From assembly GCF_000177635.2 (NCBI RefSeq), contig NC_014836.1, forward strand, positions 1,748,001 through 1,812,000: 64,000 bases of DNA, given 5' to 3'. This DNA is from Desulfurispirillum indicum S5 (GTDB lineage: Bacteria > Chrysiogenota > Chrysiogenetes > Chrysiogenales > Chrysiogenaceae). The first letter of the stretch is position 1; every line of letters begins with the position of its first letter. Shown piece after piece: positions 1-8,207 of this stretch. A program made the position numbers and the translations under genes. Below the pieces are notes generated by a model. The model had not been told where the DNA came from. It did not search any database and saw nothing but the letters and a program-made list of their open reading frames with translations.

Positions 1-5
1 CTGAA

Positions 6-833
6 ATGGTTGATGAGAAGGCTCTCACGAAGCGGGAATTTGACTTGCTGCGCAAGTTTGTCTATACCAATGCCGGAATTTCCCTTTCTGACCAGAAGAT
101 GGCTCTGGTGCAGGGGAGGCTTTCCAAGCGTCTGCGCACACTGGGCATGAACTCCTATAAGCAGTATTACGATCATCTGGTCTCTGATGATACGGGTGAT
201 GAACTGATACATCTGATTGATGCTATTTCGACCAATGTGACCTCATTTTTTCGGGAACGGGGACAGTGGGAGTACCTGAAGATCCATATTGAGGATATCT
301 TCGCCAAGCGATCGAACTCGGCTTTCCGTATCTGGTCGGCAGGGTGCTCCAGTGGTGAGGAACCTTACTCCATCGCCATGTTCCTGCTGGAAAATCTGCC
401 AGCGGTCAGTGTCCGTCAGTGCAAGATACTGGCGACAGATATCTCCGCTGATATCCTGCGTCGCGCCACCAGCGGGCGGTATGTGGCGAAGAACGTTGAA
501 CCTCTTCCCAAAAACTATGTGAGTAAGTACTTTGATCGGGATCGCAAAAGCGAGTCTTATCAGATCAAGGCCTTTGTGCGCGAGATGGTGCTGTTTCGCC
601 TTTTCAATCTGGTGTACGGGAACTTCTCCCTCTTCACTAATCCCTTTGATATGATTTTCTGCCGCAATGTCATGATTTACTTTGATACGCCCACCCGTGA
701 TAAGCTTATCGCGGAGTTTGCTCGTGTTTTGCCGCCGGGTGGTCTGCTGTTTATCGGGCACTCGGAATCTCTGACCCGCAACAACAAGCTTTTTCGCATG
801 ATTCAACCATCAATTTATGAACGCATAGGATAA
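6..833 (+). CDS. cheR: Chemotaxis protein methyltransferase CheR
   Basis: Transfers methyl groups from S-adenosylmethionine to glutamates of chemoreceptors, a cytoplasmic step in chemotactic adaptation. The 275-residue protein has the short all-alpha N-terminal domain (about 1-75) followed by the Rossmann methyltransferase domain; the SAM-binding stretch SAGCSSGEEPYS lies near residue 110 and FCRNVMIYF marks the later core strand. Length matches the family. Only five bases precede the ATG, so the ribosome binding site and any longer start cannot be seen, but family members begin close to this point. It is followed after 11 bases by a histidine-kinase-like gene, suggesting one transcript. An MCP lies far away at 57.8-59.5 kb. 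Confidence 0.93.
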   Translation: MVDEKALTKREFDLLRKFVYTNAGISLSDQKMALVQGRLSKRLRTLGMNSYKQYYDHLVSDDTGDELIHLIDAISTNVTSFFRERGQWEYLKIHIEDIFAKRSNSAFRIWSAGCSSGEEPYSIAMFLLENLPAVSVRQCKILATDISADILRRATSGRYVAKNVEPLPKNYVSKYFDRDRKSESYQIKAFVREMVLFRLFNLVYGNFSLFTNPFDMIFCRNVMIYFDTPTRDKLIAEFARVLPPGGLLFIGHSESLTRNNKLFRMIQPSIYERIG

Positions 834-844
834 GGAGAAGGGCC

Positions 845-1729
845 ATGGCACAGGAACTGAACCAGCTTGAAGATGCTTCCATTGTCAAGGAGCTGCAGCG
901 GCGCCTCAATGAAAAGAGTGCCTCACTGCTGGAAATGGAGCAGATGACTCGGCGTCTGCTGAGTCTCAATGAGCAGATTCGCCATACCGAAACCATCAAG
1001 AGTGAGTTTATCTCCCTTATCAAAACGGAATTTCGTACTCCGATCAGTTCGCTGCTCCAGGAGTCCCAGCAACTTGTGGAGAATATCGGGAATACCGATG
1101 TGGTGGCGACTGGAAGCCACCTGCACCAGCAGCTTCTGCGCATAGATTTCCATATGAAAAACATATTTGCCGCCGCTGAACTTGAGGCTGGCGAGACCCG
1201 GAATGCATACGTGAAGGTGCGTCTTGAGAGTCTGATAGAAGATGCCCTGGCTATTTTGCAGTACGTTGTCAAGCAGAAGCAGCTGCGCATTGAAAGTACC
1301 ATAGACCTGCCGGAGGGGACCCTGGTCACGGATGCCGGGAAAATGCAGCTGGTGCTGATGAACCTGCTGTCCAATGCGTGTGAGTACTCCTATGGTGGCG
1401 ACACGATCCGCATTCGCGGCACGGTGGAAGGCGACAGGATTCTGGTCAGCGTGGAAGATCCCGGCGAGGGGATCCCCGAGGAGCACCTTGAGCATATATT
1501 TCAGAAATTCTACCAGTATCACTCTGGGAAAACCCGTTTACAGAAAGGCCTTGGCCTCGGGTTGAATGTGGCCAGGGGCCTGGTCGATCTGCTTGGCGGA
1601 AGTGTTCACTGTACTTCCGCCCCCGGTGGCAAGAGTACCGTGTTCACGGTGAGCCTGCCCCTGAAGGACGATCGTGAGGTGAAAGACACCTCCGACGGTG
1701 GCAATGACTTCATGTTCGAAGCGTTCTGA
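845..1729 (+). CDS. Histidine-kinase-like protein lacking the phosphoacceptor His
   Basis: A soluble 294-residue protein with an N-terminal coiled-coil stretch (about 5-50), a HisKA-like dimerisation segment and a GHKL ATPase domain. The ATPase boxes look intact: N box LMNLLSNACEYS, G1 box EDPGEGIPEEH, G2 box KGLGLGLNVARG. The H box reads SLIKTEFRTPISS, so Thr61 stands where SHELRTPL kinases have the phosphorylated His. No transmembrane segment or PAS domain is seen. A good AAGGAGAAG site precedes the ATG. Placement directly after cheR suggests a chemotaxis or signalling role. Autophosphorylation at the usual site is not expected; it may be an allosteric partner or ATP-binding switch. Family assignment is firm, function is open. 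Confidence 0.82.
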   Translation: MAQELNQLEDASIVKELQRRLNEKSASLLEMEQMTRRLLSLNEQIRHTETIKSEFISLIKTEFRTPISSLLQESQQLVENIGNTDVVATGSHLHQQLLRIDFHMKNIFAAAELEAGETRNAYVKVRLESLIEDALAILQYVVKQKQLRIESTIDLPEGTLVTDAGKMQLVLMNLLSNACEYSYGGDTIRIRGTVEGDRILVSVEDPGEGIPEEHLEHIFQKFYQYHSGKTRLQKGLGLGLNVARGLVDLLGGSVHCTSAPGGKSTVFTVSLPLKDDREVKDTSDGGNDFMFEAF

Positions 1730-1739
1730 ATGAAAATGC

Positions 1740-1773
1740 AAAAACCCCCGTCCGGAAAGGCGGGGGTTTTTTT
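1740..1773. terminator. Bidirectional intrinsic terminator
   Basis: A-rich run, GC stem (CCCCCG pairing with CGGGGG around a short TCCGGAAAGG segment) and a T-run of seven. The mirror-image A and T tracts would let it stop both the plus-strand kinase-like gene ending at 1729 and the minus-strand cysS ending at 1782. Confidence 0.88.
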
Positions 1774-1781
1774 GATGGATT

Positions 1782-3179
1782 TCAGCGATAGCGCCAGCTT
1801 GTTCCTTCTTTTGAGTCCTTGATTTCCACGCCATTTTCCAGCAGTTCGTCACGGATGCGATCAGCGGTAGCGAAATCCTTATCGCGGCGCGCGGCATTGC
1901 GTGCTTCAATGCGGGCGGCAATTTCATCGGCGCTGAGCTGTGAAGTGCTCTGCCTGGCAAACCACTGTGATGGCAGAGACTGGAAGATTCCCAGTACGTC
2001 GCCCAAGCGGCAGTAGGTGTCATAGATGCCCTTGGCATCAGCGCTGGAGGGATTGAGTTTATTGAGGGTGTGGACCCCTTCAAAGAGGCTCGCCAGGGCC
2101 AGGGCGCTGTTGAAGTCGTCATCCATGGCCTCCTCGAATTTCCGCGTGATGTCACTGAGGACAGGGGCGATGGAATCCGAGGTGCGGGTGTCTTCGTGGT
2201 TTTCAAAGTTCTCCAGGAAGCGGTAGAGCTTCTCCAGTGCCTGGCGCGCCATGGTCATGTTCTCTTCACAGAAGTCGATGGGGCTGCGGTAATGGGTCTG
2301 GGCCAGGAAGAGGCGCAGGACTTCCGGGTCATAGTGCTGCAGGATCTCTTTGATGGTAAAGAAGTTCCCCAGGGACTTTGACATCTTTTCGTTATTGATG
2401 TTGACGAAGCCGTTGTGAATCCAGTAGCGGGCTGGGGCGCAGCCGTAACCGGCCTGGGACTGGGCTATCTCGTTTTCATGGTGGGGGAAGATGAGGTCCT
2501 TGCCACCGCCGTGGATGTCAAAGACGCGGCCAAGGTGTTTGTGGCCCATGGCGGAGCACTCAATGTGCCAGCCGGGACGCCCGGCACCAAAAGAGGCCTC
2601 CCATGAGGGTTCACCTTCTTTTTTGCCTTTCCAGAGGACGAAGTCCAGGGGGTTTTCCTTGAGGGGATTAACCTCGACCCGTGAGCCGCTCTGCAGGTCT
2701 TCCAGGGCCTTATGGCTGAGTTTGCCATATTCGGTGAAGCGATGAACCCGGAAGAAGATATCATCGCCACCCTTGTAGGCGTAGCCGTTGTCCAGAAGCT
2801 TTTCAATCAGGGCGATCATTTCTGGAAGGTGCTCAGTGGCCCGTGGTGCGATGGTGGGTGGAAGCACATAGAGCGCCGCCATATCGCGGTCGTGCTCGCT
2901 GATAAAGCGCTCGGCCAGCGCTTTCCACTCTTCGCCATTTTCGCGGGCTCGGTTGATGATTTTGTCGTCTATATCCGTGTAGTTCTTGACAAAGGTGACT
3001 TCGAATCCGCGATAGCTCAGATAGCGGCGGATACTGTCAAAGGCGACCGCGCTGCGGGCGTGACCGATGTGGCAGTGGTCATAGGTGGTGACTCCGCACA
3101 CATAGATGCGGGCTTTGCCGGGCTCTATGGGGATAAAGTCTTCCTTGCTGCTGCTCTGGGTGTTGTAGAGGCGTATCAT
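1782..3179 (-). CDS. cysS: Cysteinyl-tRNA synthetase
   Basis: Charges tRNA-Cys with cysteine in the cytoplasm. This is a class I synthetase of 465 residues, the normal length. Seen motifs: the zinc-ligand Cys and HIGH box in YVCGVTTYDHCHIGHARS near the N-terminus, GWHIECSAMG and FPHHENEIAQS with further zinc ligands mid-protein, and the KMSKSLGNF loop. The C-terminal DALR-type helical region and tail end in a short basic segment. It is downstream of mltG on the minus strand with an 18-base gap, so the two are probably cotranscribed, and it ends at a two-way terminator. Confidence 0.98.
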   Translation of the reverse strand: MIRLYNTQSSSKEDFIPIEPGKARIYVCGVTTYDHCHIGHARSAVAFDSIRRYLSYRGFEVTFVKNYTDIDDKIINRARENGEEWKALAERFISEHDRDMAALYVLPPTIAPRATEHLPEMIALIEKLLDNGYAYKGGDDIFFRVHRFTEYGKLSHKALEDLQSGSRVEVNPLKENPLDFVLWKGKKEGEPSWEASFGAGRPGWHIECSAMGHKHLGRVFDIHGGGKDLIFPHHENEIAQSQAGYGCAPARYWIHNGFVNINNEKMSKSLGNFFTIKEILQHYDPEVLRLFLAQTHYRSPIDFCEENMTMARQALEKLYRFLENFENHEDTRTSDSIAPVLSDITRKFEEAMDDDFNSALALASLFEGVHTLNKLNPSSADAKGIYDTYCRLGDVLGIFQSLPSQWFARQSTSQLSADEIAARIEARNAARRDKDFATADRIRDELLENGVEIKDSKEGTSWRYR

Positions 3180-3197
3180 GGCTGCTCCTGTGCTGGT

Positions 3198-4196
3198 TTA
3201 TGGCTGATTGGCGCGCTGGGAGCGTATGAAGTCCCAGTATCGCTGGACATGGCGATTGTGCTCGGCAAGGGTGGTGCTGAATACATGGCCCGATTCCCCC
3301 GGGGCCGCGACAAAATACAGGTAGTTCGTCTGAGCGGGATTGGCGGCGCTGGCAATGGCGGCTTCTGAAGGTGAACAGATAGGCGTGGGCGGGAGCCCAT
3401 GGCGGGTATAGGTGTTATAGGGGGTATCCTGCTCCAGGTGCCTGCGGCGCAGGCGATCCTCCAGGGCGTCATCATCCCCCAGACCGTAGATAACGGTGGG
3501 ATCTGCCTGCAGCCGCATTCTCCGTTCAAGACGGTTATGGAAGACCGAGGAGATCAGGGGCATTTCATCTCGGTTGCCCGCTTCCTTTTCGATGATGGAA
3601 GCGAGGATCAGGACATCCATCTTACTCCATCCGGGGCGCTGGTAGCGCTCAAGGAGCTGGAGCGTCGTGTGGCTCATGCGCTGCACCAGTTGTGTCTCCG
3701 CGCTGTGCCGTGAGTAGGCGTAGGTTTCGGGGAAAAGCAGGCCTTCCGGAGTGGAAAAAAGTGCTGAAGCTTCCACGGCATCCATGACAAGCTGGTGGAA
3801 GAGAGTGGCGTCGAGCATGGGGTTCTGGTCAACGCTCATGAGGATATCGCGATAGGTCGTTCCCTCGGTGACCGTGAAGGAACGCTGATAGGGGATACCC
3901 TGCATGAGTATCGCCGACACGCCTGCCAGTGATATTTCAGCGGGAAACAGGTATTCTCCGCTTTTCAGGGTGTTGCGTTGCAGGCGGTTGTACAGCACAA
4001 AGGGGAGCTTTGACGGCAGCACTCCATCCTCTTCGAGGATGGAAGCGATCCGGTTGAGGGACGCGCCACGGGGTATTTCTGTGATAACGGGCTCTGCCAG
4101 CGGCAATGGCCTGTGAATGATGGAGGTATAGGCATAATAGCTTAGTGGGGCCCCCAGAAGCAGCAGGGCCAGCACTGTCAGTACAAGGGCTTTCAT
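3198..4196 (-). CDS. mltG: Endolytic murein transglycosylase MltG
   Basis: Inner-membrane enzyme that cleaves nascent glycan strands and is thought to set glycan length during peptidoglycan synthesis. The 332-residue protein starts with one membrane anchor (about 4-24), then a LysM-like region and the YceG catalytic domain; the catalytic Glu lies in ILASIIEKEAGN, followed by VFHNRLERRMRLQADPTVIYGLG-type sequence (about residues 215-245) typical of the family. Length and order match known MltG. It sits between an unknown gene upstream (7-base gap) and cysS downstream, all on the minus strand. Confidence 0.95.
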   Translation of the reverse strand: MKALVLTVLALLLLGAPLSYYAYTSIIHRPLPLAEPVITEIPRGASLNRIASILEEDGVLPSKLPFVLYNRLQRNTLKSGEYLFPAEISLAGVSAILMQGIPYQRSFTVTEGTTYRDILMSVDQNPMLDATLFHQLVMDAVEASALFSTPEGLLFPETYAYSRHSAETQLVQRMSHTTLQLLERYQRPGWSKMDVLILASIIEKEAGNRDEMPLISSVFHNRLERRMRLQADPTVIYGLGDDDALEDRLRRRHLEQDTPYNTYTRHGLPPTPICSPSEAAIASAANPAQTNYLYFVAAPGESGHVFSTTLAEHNRHVQRYWDFIRSQRANQP

Positions 4197-4203
4197 GTGG
4201 GTT

Positions 4204-4860
4204 TCACCTGATCAGGGGTTCTCTGTGGCTGCCGCAGAAGACGGCGGTCACAGGGGGAACTGGTGGAGTAACCGGCAGGGCGATGATATCTCCGGGGTAA
4301 AAAGTATACGCACTTCCCATCTGTCCTGCCAGAGGAAAAAGCATCCCGGAGTCGAAGGGAAGCACTTGTCTGCCTGCTGTCGTCTCCACTTCCAGGGCTT
4401 TGGGAGCCAAACACAGAAGGAAGCTCGAAAGCTGTAGCGTCTGCGCAGCATAACAGGGCGAGGCTGCGCACTGGTGGTCTGCCAGCCATGTGAACCCCAG
4501 GATACGCATCTGGCTGCTTGAGCCATAGCCGCATCGATTGCCGCAAACCAGGGCAATATGGAGAACTGGTTCACCCATGGAGGGCGCGAGGATATCCGTC
4601 CGGAAGTGGGCCGCGGATTTATGGTGGGTGACCTGTCCGTCGCTCTGAAGAAAGTAGATGTTTTCGCTGTAACAGAAGGGAATGCCTTCCAGTGAGGAAA
4701 TGTCAGAGGTTTCGGGAGTTCTTATCCATTCATGGAAGAGGCTTCCCGCAATGGCCTGGACTCCGGTATGCTCCACCAGTCCGTAGCGCTCAACTTTGCT
4801 GCCCTGGCTTCGGAAGTGGAGGAATACCTGGTTGGTATGGTTCATGGGTGCAATTTTCAT
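4204..4860 (-). CDS. Hypothetical protein upstream of mltG
   Basis: A 218-residue protein I do not recognise. It begins MKIAPMNHTNQVF and has several cysteines (for example around GNRCGYG and AASPCY) and a proline-rich stretch near the C-terminus (ALPVTPPVPPV). No signal peptide, membrane helix or familiar nucleotide-binding motif is visible. Codon use resembles the neighbours and only 7 bases separate it from mltG, which supports a real gene in the same transcript. The ATG at 4860 has no clear Shine-Dalgarno site; a TTG 36 bases further upstream, or the ATG 15 bases downstream, are alternatives. Confidence 0.6.
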   Translation of the reverse strand: MKIAPMNHTNQVFLHFRSQGSKVERYGLVEHTGVQAIAGSLFHEWIRTPETSDISSLEGIPFCYSENIYFLQSDGQVTHHKSAAHFRTDILAPSMGEPVLHIALVCGNRCGYGSSSQMRILGFTWLADHQCAASPCYAAQTLQLSSFLLCLAPKALEVETTAGRQVLPFDSGMLFPLAGQMGSAYTFYPGDIIALPVTPPVPPVTAVFCGSHREPLIR

Positions 4861-4972
4861 CGCGCCAAGATACGGGAAATATCGGGGAAAATGCAAGTAA
4901 TGAGGTAAGCTTTCCCGTCAAGAGGACAGTTTAAAACGAGAACACTACTATAAAAGGACACCCACTTTTGGT

Positions 4973-5120
4973 GCCGCCTTCCGTGGTTAATCTCCCTTGC
5001 CTTACCTTGGCGGGCTTTGCGACCCCCGTGAGCGCAGCGAACGGGGGTGAGACCCTGCCTTTCCATTCGCGGTTCCTTTCGTGCCCTCCGTGCTTTCCAT
5101 GGTTCACTTCTCCGGTTTCC
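4973..5120. repeat. Degenerate repeat-like intergenic stretch
   Basis: Contains two related phrases, TTCCGTGGTTAATCTCCC near 4978 and TTTCCATGGTTCACTTCTCC near 5094, separated by further TTTCGTGCCCTCCGTG-like wording. Pyrimidine-rich sentences of this type recur between genes in many bacteria. No gene was found in this stretch. The hairpin at 5022-5048 is nested inside it. Confidence 0.35.
5022..5048. other. Perfect 8-bp hairpin in the btu upstream region
   Basis: ACCCCCGT (5022-5029) pairs with ACGGGGGT (5041-5048) around an 11-base loop. No T-run follows on either strand, so it is not a classical terminator. It lies upstream of the btu promoter and downstream of nothing on the plus strand; role unknown. 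Confidence 0.45.
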
Positions 5121-5157
5121 CTGCCACCCGCACTCAAGCGCCATGTGTGATGAGCAC

Positions 5158-5186
5158 TTGACATCCCCCCGCTGCACTCTTTAAGC
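5158..5186 (+). promoter_or_regulatory. Probable sigma70-type promoter of the btu operon
   Basis: A perfect TTGACA at 5158-5163 is followed at 16 bases by TTTAAG (5180-5185). A start about 7 bases later would place the cobalamin riboswitch at the very 5' end of the transcript. The -10 match is only partial. Confidence 0.6.
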
Positions 5187-5198
5187 TGTTCGAGCTTT

Positions 5199-5376
5199 TT
5201 TCCGGTGTCCACAGGTGTGGATGAAAAGGGAAGAGGGGTGTAAATCCCCCGCGGACCCGCCACTGTAAGCGACGACAAGGGATCACATGCCACTGGCCAC
5301 GGGCCGGGAAGGCGATCCGGAGGACGAATCGTGAGCCAGGAGACCTGCCGGAAAGGGTCACTACACTATCCTTCCC
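5199..5376 (+). promoter_or_regulatory. Cobalamin (B12) riboswitch
   Basis: Adenosylcobalamin-type aptamer. Recognisable conserved pieces in order: GGGAAG...GGTG and AATCCCCC (5229-5250 region), GCGGACCCGCCACTGTAAGC, GCCACTGG, CGGGAAGGC, GGAGGACGA, and the B12 box AGCCAGGAGACCTGCC at 5334-5349. It precedes btuB on the same strand, the standard arrangement for repression of B12 uptake when cobalamin is plentiful. Boundaries are approximate. Confidence 0.96.
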
Positions 5377-5425
5377 GGGTATGGAAGGTGGGTGCTGCAG
5401 GTCTATTGCTGAACACAGCCATAAC

Positions 5426-5465
5426 GCCTCCTGCGTCCTCCCCACAACCGGGATACACAGGAGGC
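5426..5465 (+). promoter_or_regulatory. btuB: RBS-masking hairpin (expression platform) before btuB
   Basis: GCCTCCTG at 5426-5433 is the exact complement of CAGGAGGC at 5458-5465, which holds the btuB Shine-Dalgarno AGGAGG six to seven bases before the ATG at 5472. Pairing would hide the ribosome site, so the riboswitch most likely works on translation initiation. No T-run terminator is seen between aptamer and btuB. Confidence 0.75.
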
Positions 5466-5471
5466 ATTTTC

Positions 5472-7322
5472 ATGCGTATTGGTTCCTTGTTGTATCCCGC
5501 TGCCATCAGTGCATCACTGATGTCCTTTGCAGCGGTATCCGTCCTTGCCGAAGAGGCAACCCCCGTCAGACTGGAGACCACCGTCGTCACCGCCACCCGC
5601 ACGGCCCAGACCGTGGATGAAACCCTGGCTTCGGTCACGGTTATCACCCGCGAGGAGATTGAGCGTGGCCAGTACCAGAGCCTGCCCGATTTGCTGGCGA
5701 CCATTCCGGGGGTGCAGGTGAATCAGGATGGTGGTCTGGGGACAAACACCAGTATCTATCTGCGGGGTACGAGCACCAACCAGACCCTGGTGCTGGTTGA
5801 CGGTATCCGCATTCGTTCGGCTACTACGGGAGCCGCTTCCCTCCAGTATATTCCCCTCAGTCAGATTGACCGCGTCGAGGTGGTACGCGGTCCCCGCTCC
5901 ACCCTCTATGGGGCCGATGCCGTGGGTGGGGTTATTCAGGTGTTCACCCGCAGCGGCGAGGCCGGTACGCGGGGCGAGGTCACGGTGGGCGGTGGCAGCC
6001 ACGGCACTGCTGAAGGGCGGGCCTTTTTTGCCACGGCCAGCGGCAACAGCCACTACAGCCTGGGTATCGGGCACCTGCGCAGTGACGGCATTGATGCCCA
6101 GAAGAACGATGTCCCCGACGCTTTTGGCTGGGGCAATACCCCCGATGAACCGGACAAGGATGGCTACCGGGAGGATTCCCTGAGTGTGCGCTTCGGCCAT
6201 GAGTTTTCACCGGGCAATTCCCTGCAATTCACCGGGTTGCATGCCGAGGGTGAGAGCGAGTATGACGGCACAAGTCAGAACTCTGCCGACTTTATTCAGC
6301 AGGCCCTGGGCCTCACCCTGCACCTGCTGCCCACTGATACGCTCAGTGTGACGGTTCAGGCCAGCCAGAGCCAGGATCGTTCGGAGAACTTTCTGGATGG
6401 CACTTTCTCCAGCCTCTTTGACACCAAACAACAGCAGTTCAGCGTGCAGGGCGACCTCTTCCTGCGCGACAGCGACGTGCTTACCATCGGCAGCGACTAC
6501 ACGAAGGACAAGGTGCGCAGCGACACGGACTACGACGAGCGCAGCCGCGATAACAGCGCCCTTTTCACCCAGTACCAGCTGGAGCACATGAACCACAGCA
6601 TCCTGGTGGGTGTGCGCTACGACGATAACGAACAGTTCGGCGGCCACACCACCTACAACGCTGGCTATGGCCTGCGCCTTCCCCATGACCTCAAGCTGGG
6701 CCTGAACTACGGTACGGCCTTCCGCGCCCCCACCTTTAACGAGCTGTACTACCCCGATCCCTGGGGCTGGGGTGGTGGCAATCCCGACCTGAAACCTGAG
6801 GAATCGACCAGTTACGAGATTTCGCTGCAGCAGTCCCTGCCGAATGCCTACTGGCGCACCAGCCTTTTCCGCACGGAAATTGACAATATGATCAGCGGCT
6901 GGCCAGCGGAGAACATCAGTCGCGCCCGTATCGACGGCATGGAGCTGGATGGGGGCTACCGGCTGACCAGCCAGTGGAACATCAGCGCCGCCATTACCCT
7001 GCAGGACCCCAAAGACCGGGATTCGGGCAATCTTCTGGCCCGCCGCGCGGAGCAGATGGCGACGGTGAACCTGGATGGCGACTTCGGCAAAACCCGCGTG
7101 AGCGTTACGGCCCAGGGCTTCAGCGAGCGCTACGACGATGGGGCCAACACGCTGCGCCTGCCCGGCTATGGGCTGCTGCACCTGCGGGGCGAGTATGACA
7201 TTGCCCCCAACTGGCTCTTGCAGGCTCGCATAGAAAACGTTCTGGACAAGGAGTACGAGGAAGTGGCGACCTATAACACCCCCGGCCGCAGCGCCTATCT
7301 GTACGCCAGTTACCGCTTCTGA
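5472..7322 (+). CDS. btuB: TonB-dependent vitamin B12 receptor BtuB
   Basis: Outer-membrane receptor that binds cobalamin and passes it to the periplasm using TonB energy. I place the start at 5472, behind AGGAGG, giving 616 residues; longer readings would start inside the riboswitch. A signal peptide ends near LAEEA; the TonB box is ETTVVTATR, followed by the plug domain (VLVDGIRI, RVEVVRGPRSTLYGADAVGGVI) and a 22-strand barrel ending in SYRF with the terminal Phe needed for BAM recognition. Length is close to E. coli BtuB (614). The stop overlaps the btuF start, heading a btuFCD-tonB operon under the B12 riboswitch. Confidence 0.95.
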   Translation: MRIGSLLYPAAISASLMSFAAVSVLAEEATPVRLETTVVTATRTAQTVDETLASVTVITREEIERGQYQSLPDLLATIPGVQVNQDGGLGTNTSIYLRGTSTNQTLVLVDGIRIRSATTGAASLQYIPLSQIDRVEVVRGPRSTLYGADAVGGVIQVFTRSGEAGTRGEVTVGGGSHGTAEGRAFFATASGNSHYSLGIGHLRSDGIDAQKNDVPDAFGWGNTPDEPDKDGYREDSLSVRFGHEFSPGNSLQFTGLHAEGESEYDGTSQNSADFIQQALGLTLHLLPTDTLSVTVQASQSQDRSENFLDGTFSSLFDTKQQQFSVQGDLFLRDSDVLTIGSDYTKDKVRSDTDYDERSRDNSALFTQYQLEHMNHSILVGVRYDDNEQFGGHTTYNAGYGLRLPHDLKLGLNYGTAFRAPTFNELYYPDPWGWGGGNPDLKPEESTSYEISLQQSLPNAYWRTSLFRTEIDNMISGWPAENISRARIDGMELDGGYRLTSQWNISAAITLQDPKDRDSGNLLARRAEQMATVNLDGDFGKTRVSVTAQGFSERYDDGANTLRLPGYGLLHLRGEYDIAPNWLLQARIENVLDKEYEEVATYNTPGRSAYLYASYRF

Positions 7323-8203
7323 TGAACGCCATTACTGTCACCATACGGGCCCTGCTGGTCCTGCTGTGCCTCACCACCCTCCACTGGTCTGCCCTTGCGG
7401 GCCAGTGGATTGATGATATGGGGCGCAGCGTGCGGCTGGACAGCCCACCCCAGCGCATTGTCTCCCTGGTGCCCAGCGTGACGGAAATCCTCTTCGCCAT
7501 CGGGGCCGATGGGCAATTGGTCGGCGTAACCGACTTCTGCGACTATCCCGCCGAGGCGCGCCGCAAACCCCAGATGGGGGCCTACTCGGACCCCAGCCTG
7601 GAGGCCATTGTGGCCGCTCGCCCCAGCCTGGTCTTCGCTTCGGCGGAGATGCACCGGCCCGGTTTTGTGGAGCGCCTGCAGCGCATGGGCATTGCGGTCT
7701 ATGTGGTCAATCCCGGCACCATGGCGGAAGTGGTTGCTTCCCTGCGGGGTGTGGGCCGTGTGGCGGGCAGGGCTGCCCAGGCGGAAGAGCTGGCAACGTC
7801 CATGGAGCAGCGCATCCGCGCGGTACAGGAGCGGGCTGCTGGCAAGGTGCCGCCCCGTGTGCTCTTCAGCGTTATGGTCAATCCCCTGGTGGTGGCCGGA
7901 CCCGGCACCATGACCGACGACCTGCTGCGGGTGGCGGGTGGCATCAATGTGGTGCCCGACGGCCCTTCCCGCTATCCCACCTGGGGCATCGAGGGGCTGC
8001 TGGCCATCGATCCCGAGGTGATTGTCGCCACGCCCCACACCGCCTATTCCACTTCCCACGAATACTTCCTGGCCTGGCCCCAGCTGCAGGCCGTACAGCA
8101 GAACCGCATTGTCAGCATTCACTCCGACTGGGTGCATCGCCCCGGCCCCCGCCTGGTTCAGGGTCTGGAAGCCCTGCACCAGGCCCTGCACGGGAAGGAG
8201 TAG
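7322..8203 (+). CDS. btuF: Periplasmic cobalamin-binding protein BtuF
   Basis: Carries B12 from BtuB to the inner-membrane transporter. The 293-residue protein has an N-terminal signal peptide (to about residue 22) and the class III binding fold with a long linking helix; PQRIVSLVPSVTEILFAIGA and VGVTDFCDYPAEA are characteristic of the corrinoid-binding branch. The ATG overlaps the btuB stop (ATGA), indicating translational coupling. The absence of a lipobox suggests a soluble periplasmic protein. Placement between btuB and btuC supports a cobalamin rather than siderophore ligand. Confidence 0.92.
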   Translation: MNAITVTIRALLVLLCLTTLHWSALAGQWIDDMGRSVRLDSPPQRIVSLVPSVTEILFAIGADGQLVGVTDFCDYPAEARRKPQMGAYSDPSLEAIVAARPSLVFASAEMHRPGFVERLQRMGIAVYVVNPGTMAEVVASLRGVGRVAGRAAQAEELATSMEQRIRAVQERAAGKVPPRVLFSVMVNPLVVAGPGTMTDDLLRVAGGINVVPDGPSRYPTWGIEGLLAIDPEVIVATPHTAYSTSHEYFLAWPQLQAVQQNRIVSIHSDWVHRPGPRLVQGLEALHQALHGKE

Positions 8204-8207
8204 GCAT

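Noticed and set aside
243-806. Long reading frames antisense to cheR and many other genes
   Set aside because: They shadow genes with clear motifs on the opposite strand, a usual effect of high GC at third positions.
5331-5471. Upstream extension of btuB
   Set aside because: It would start inside the B12 box, and the signal peptide and AGGAGG site fix the start at 5472.
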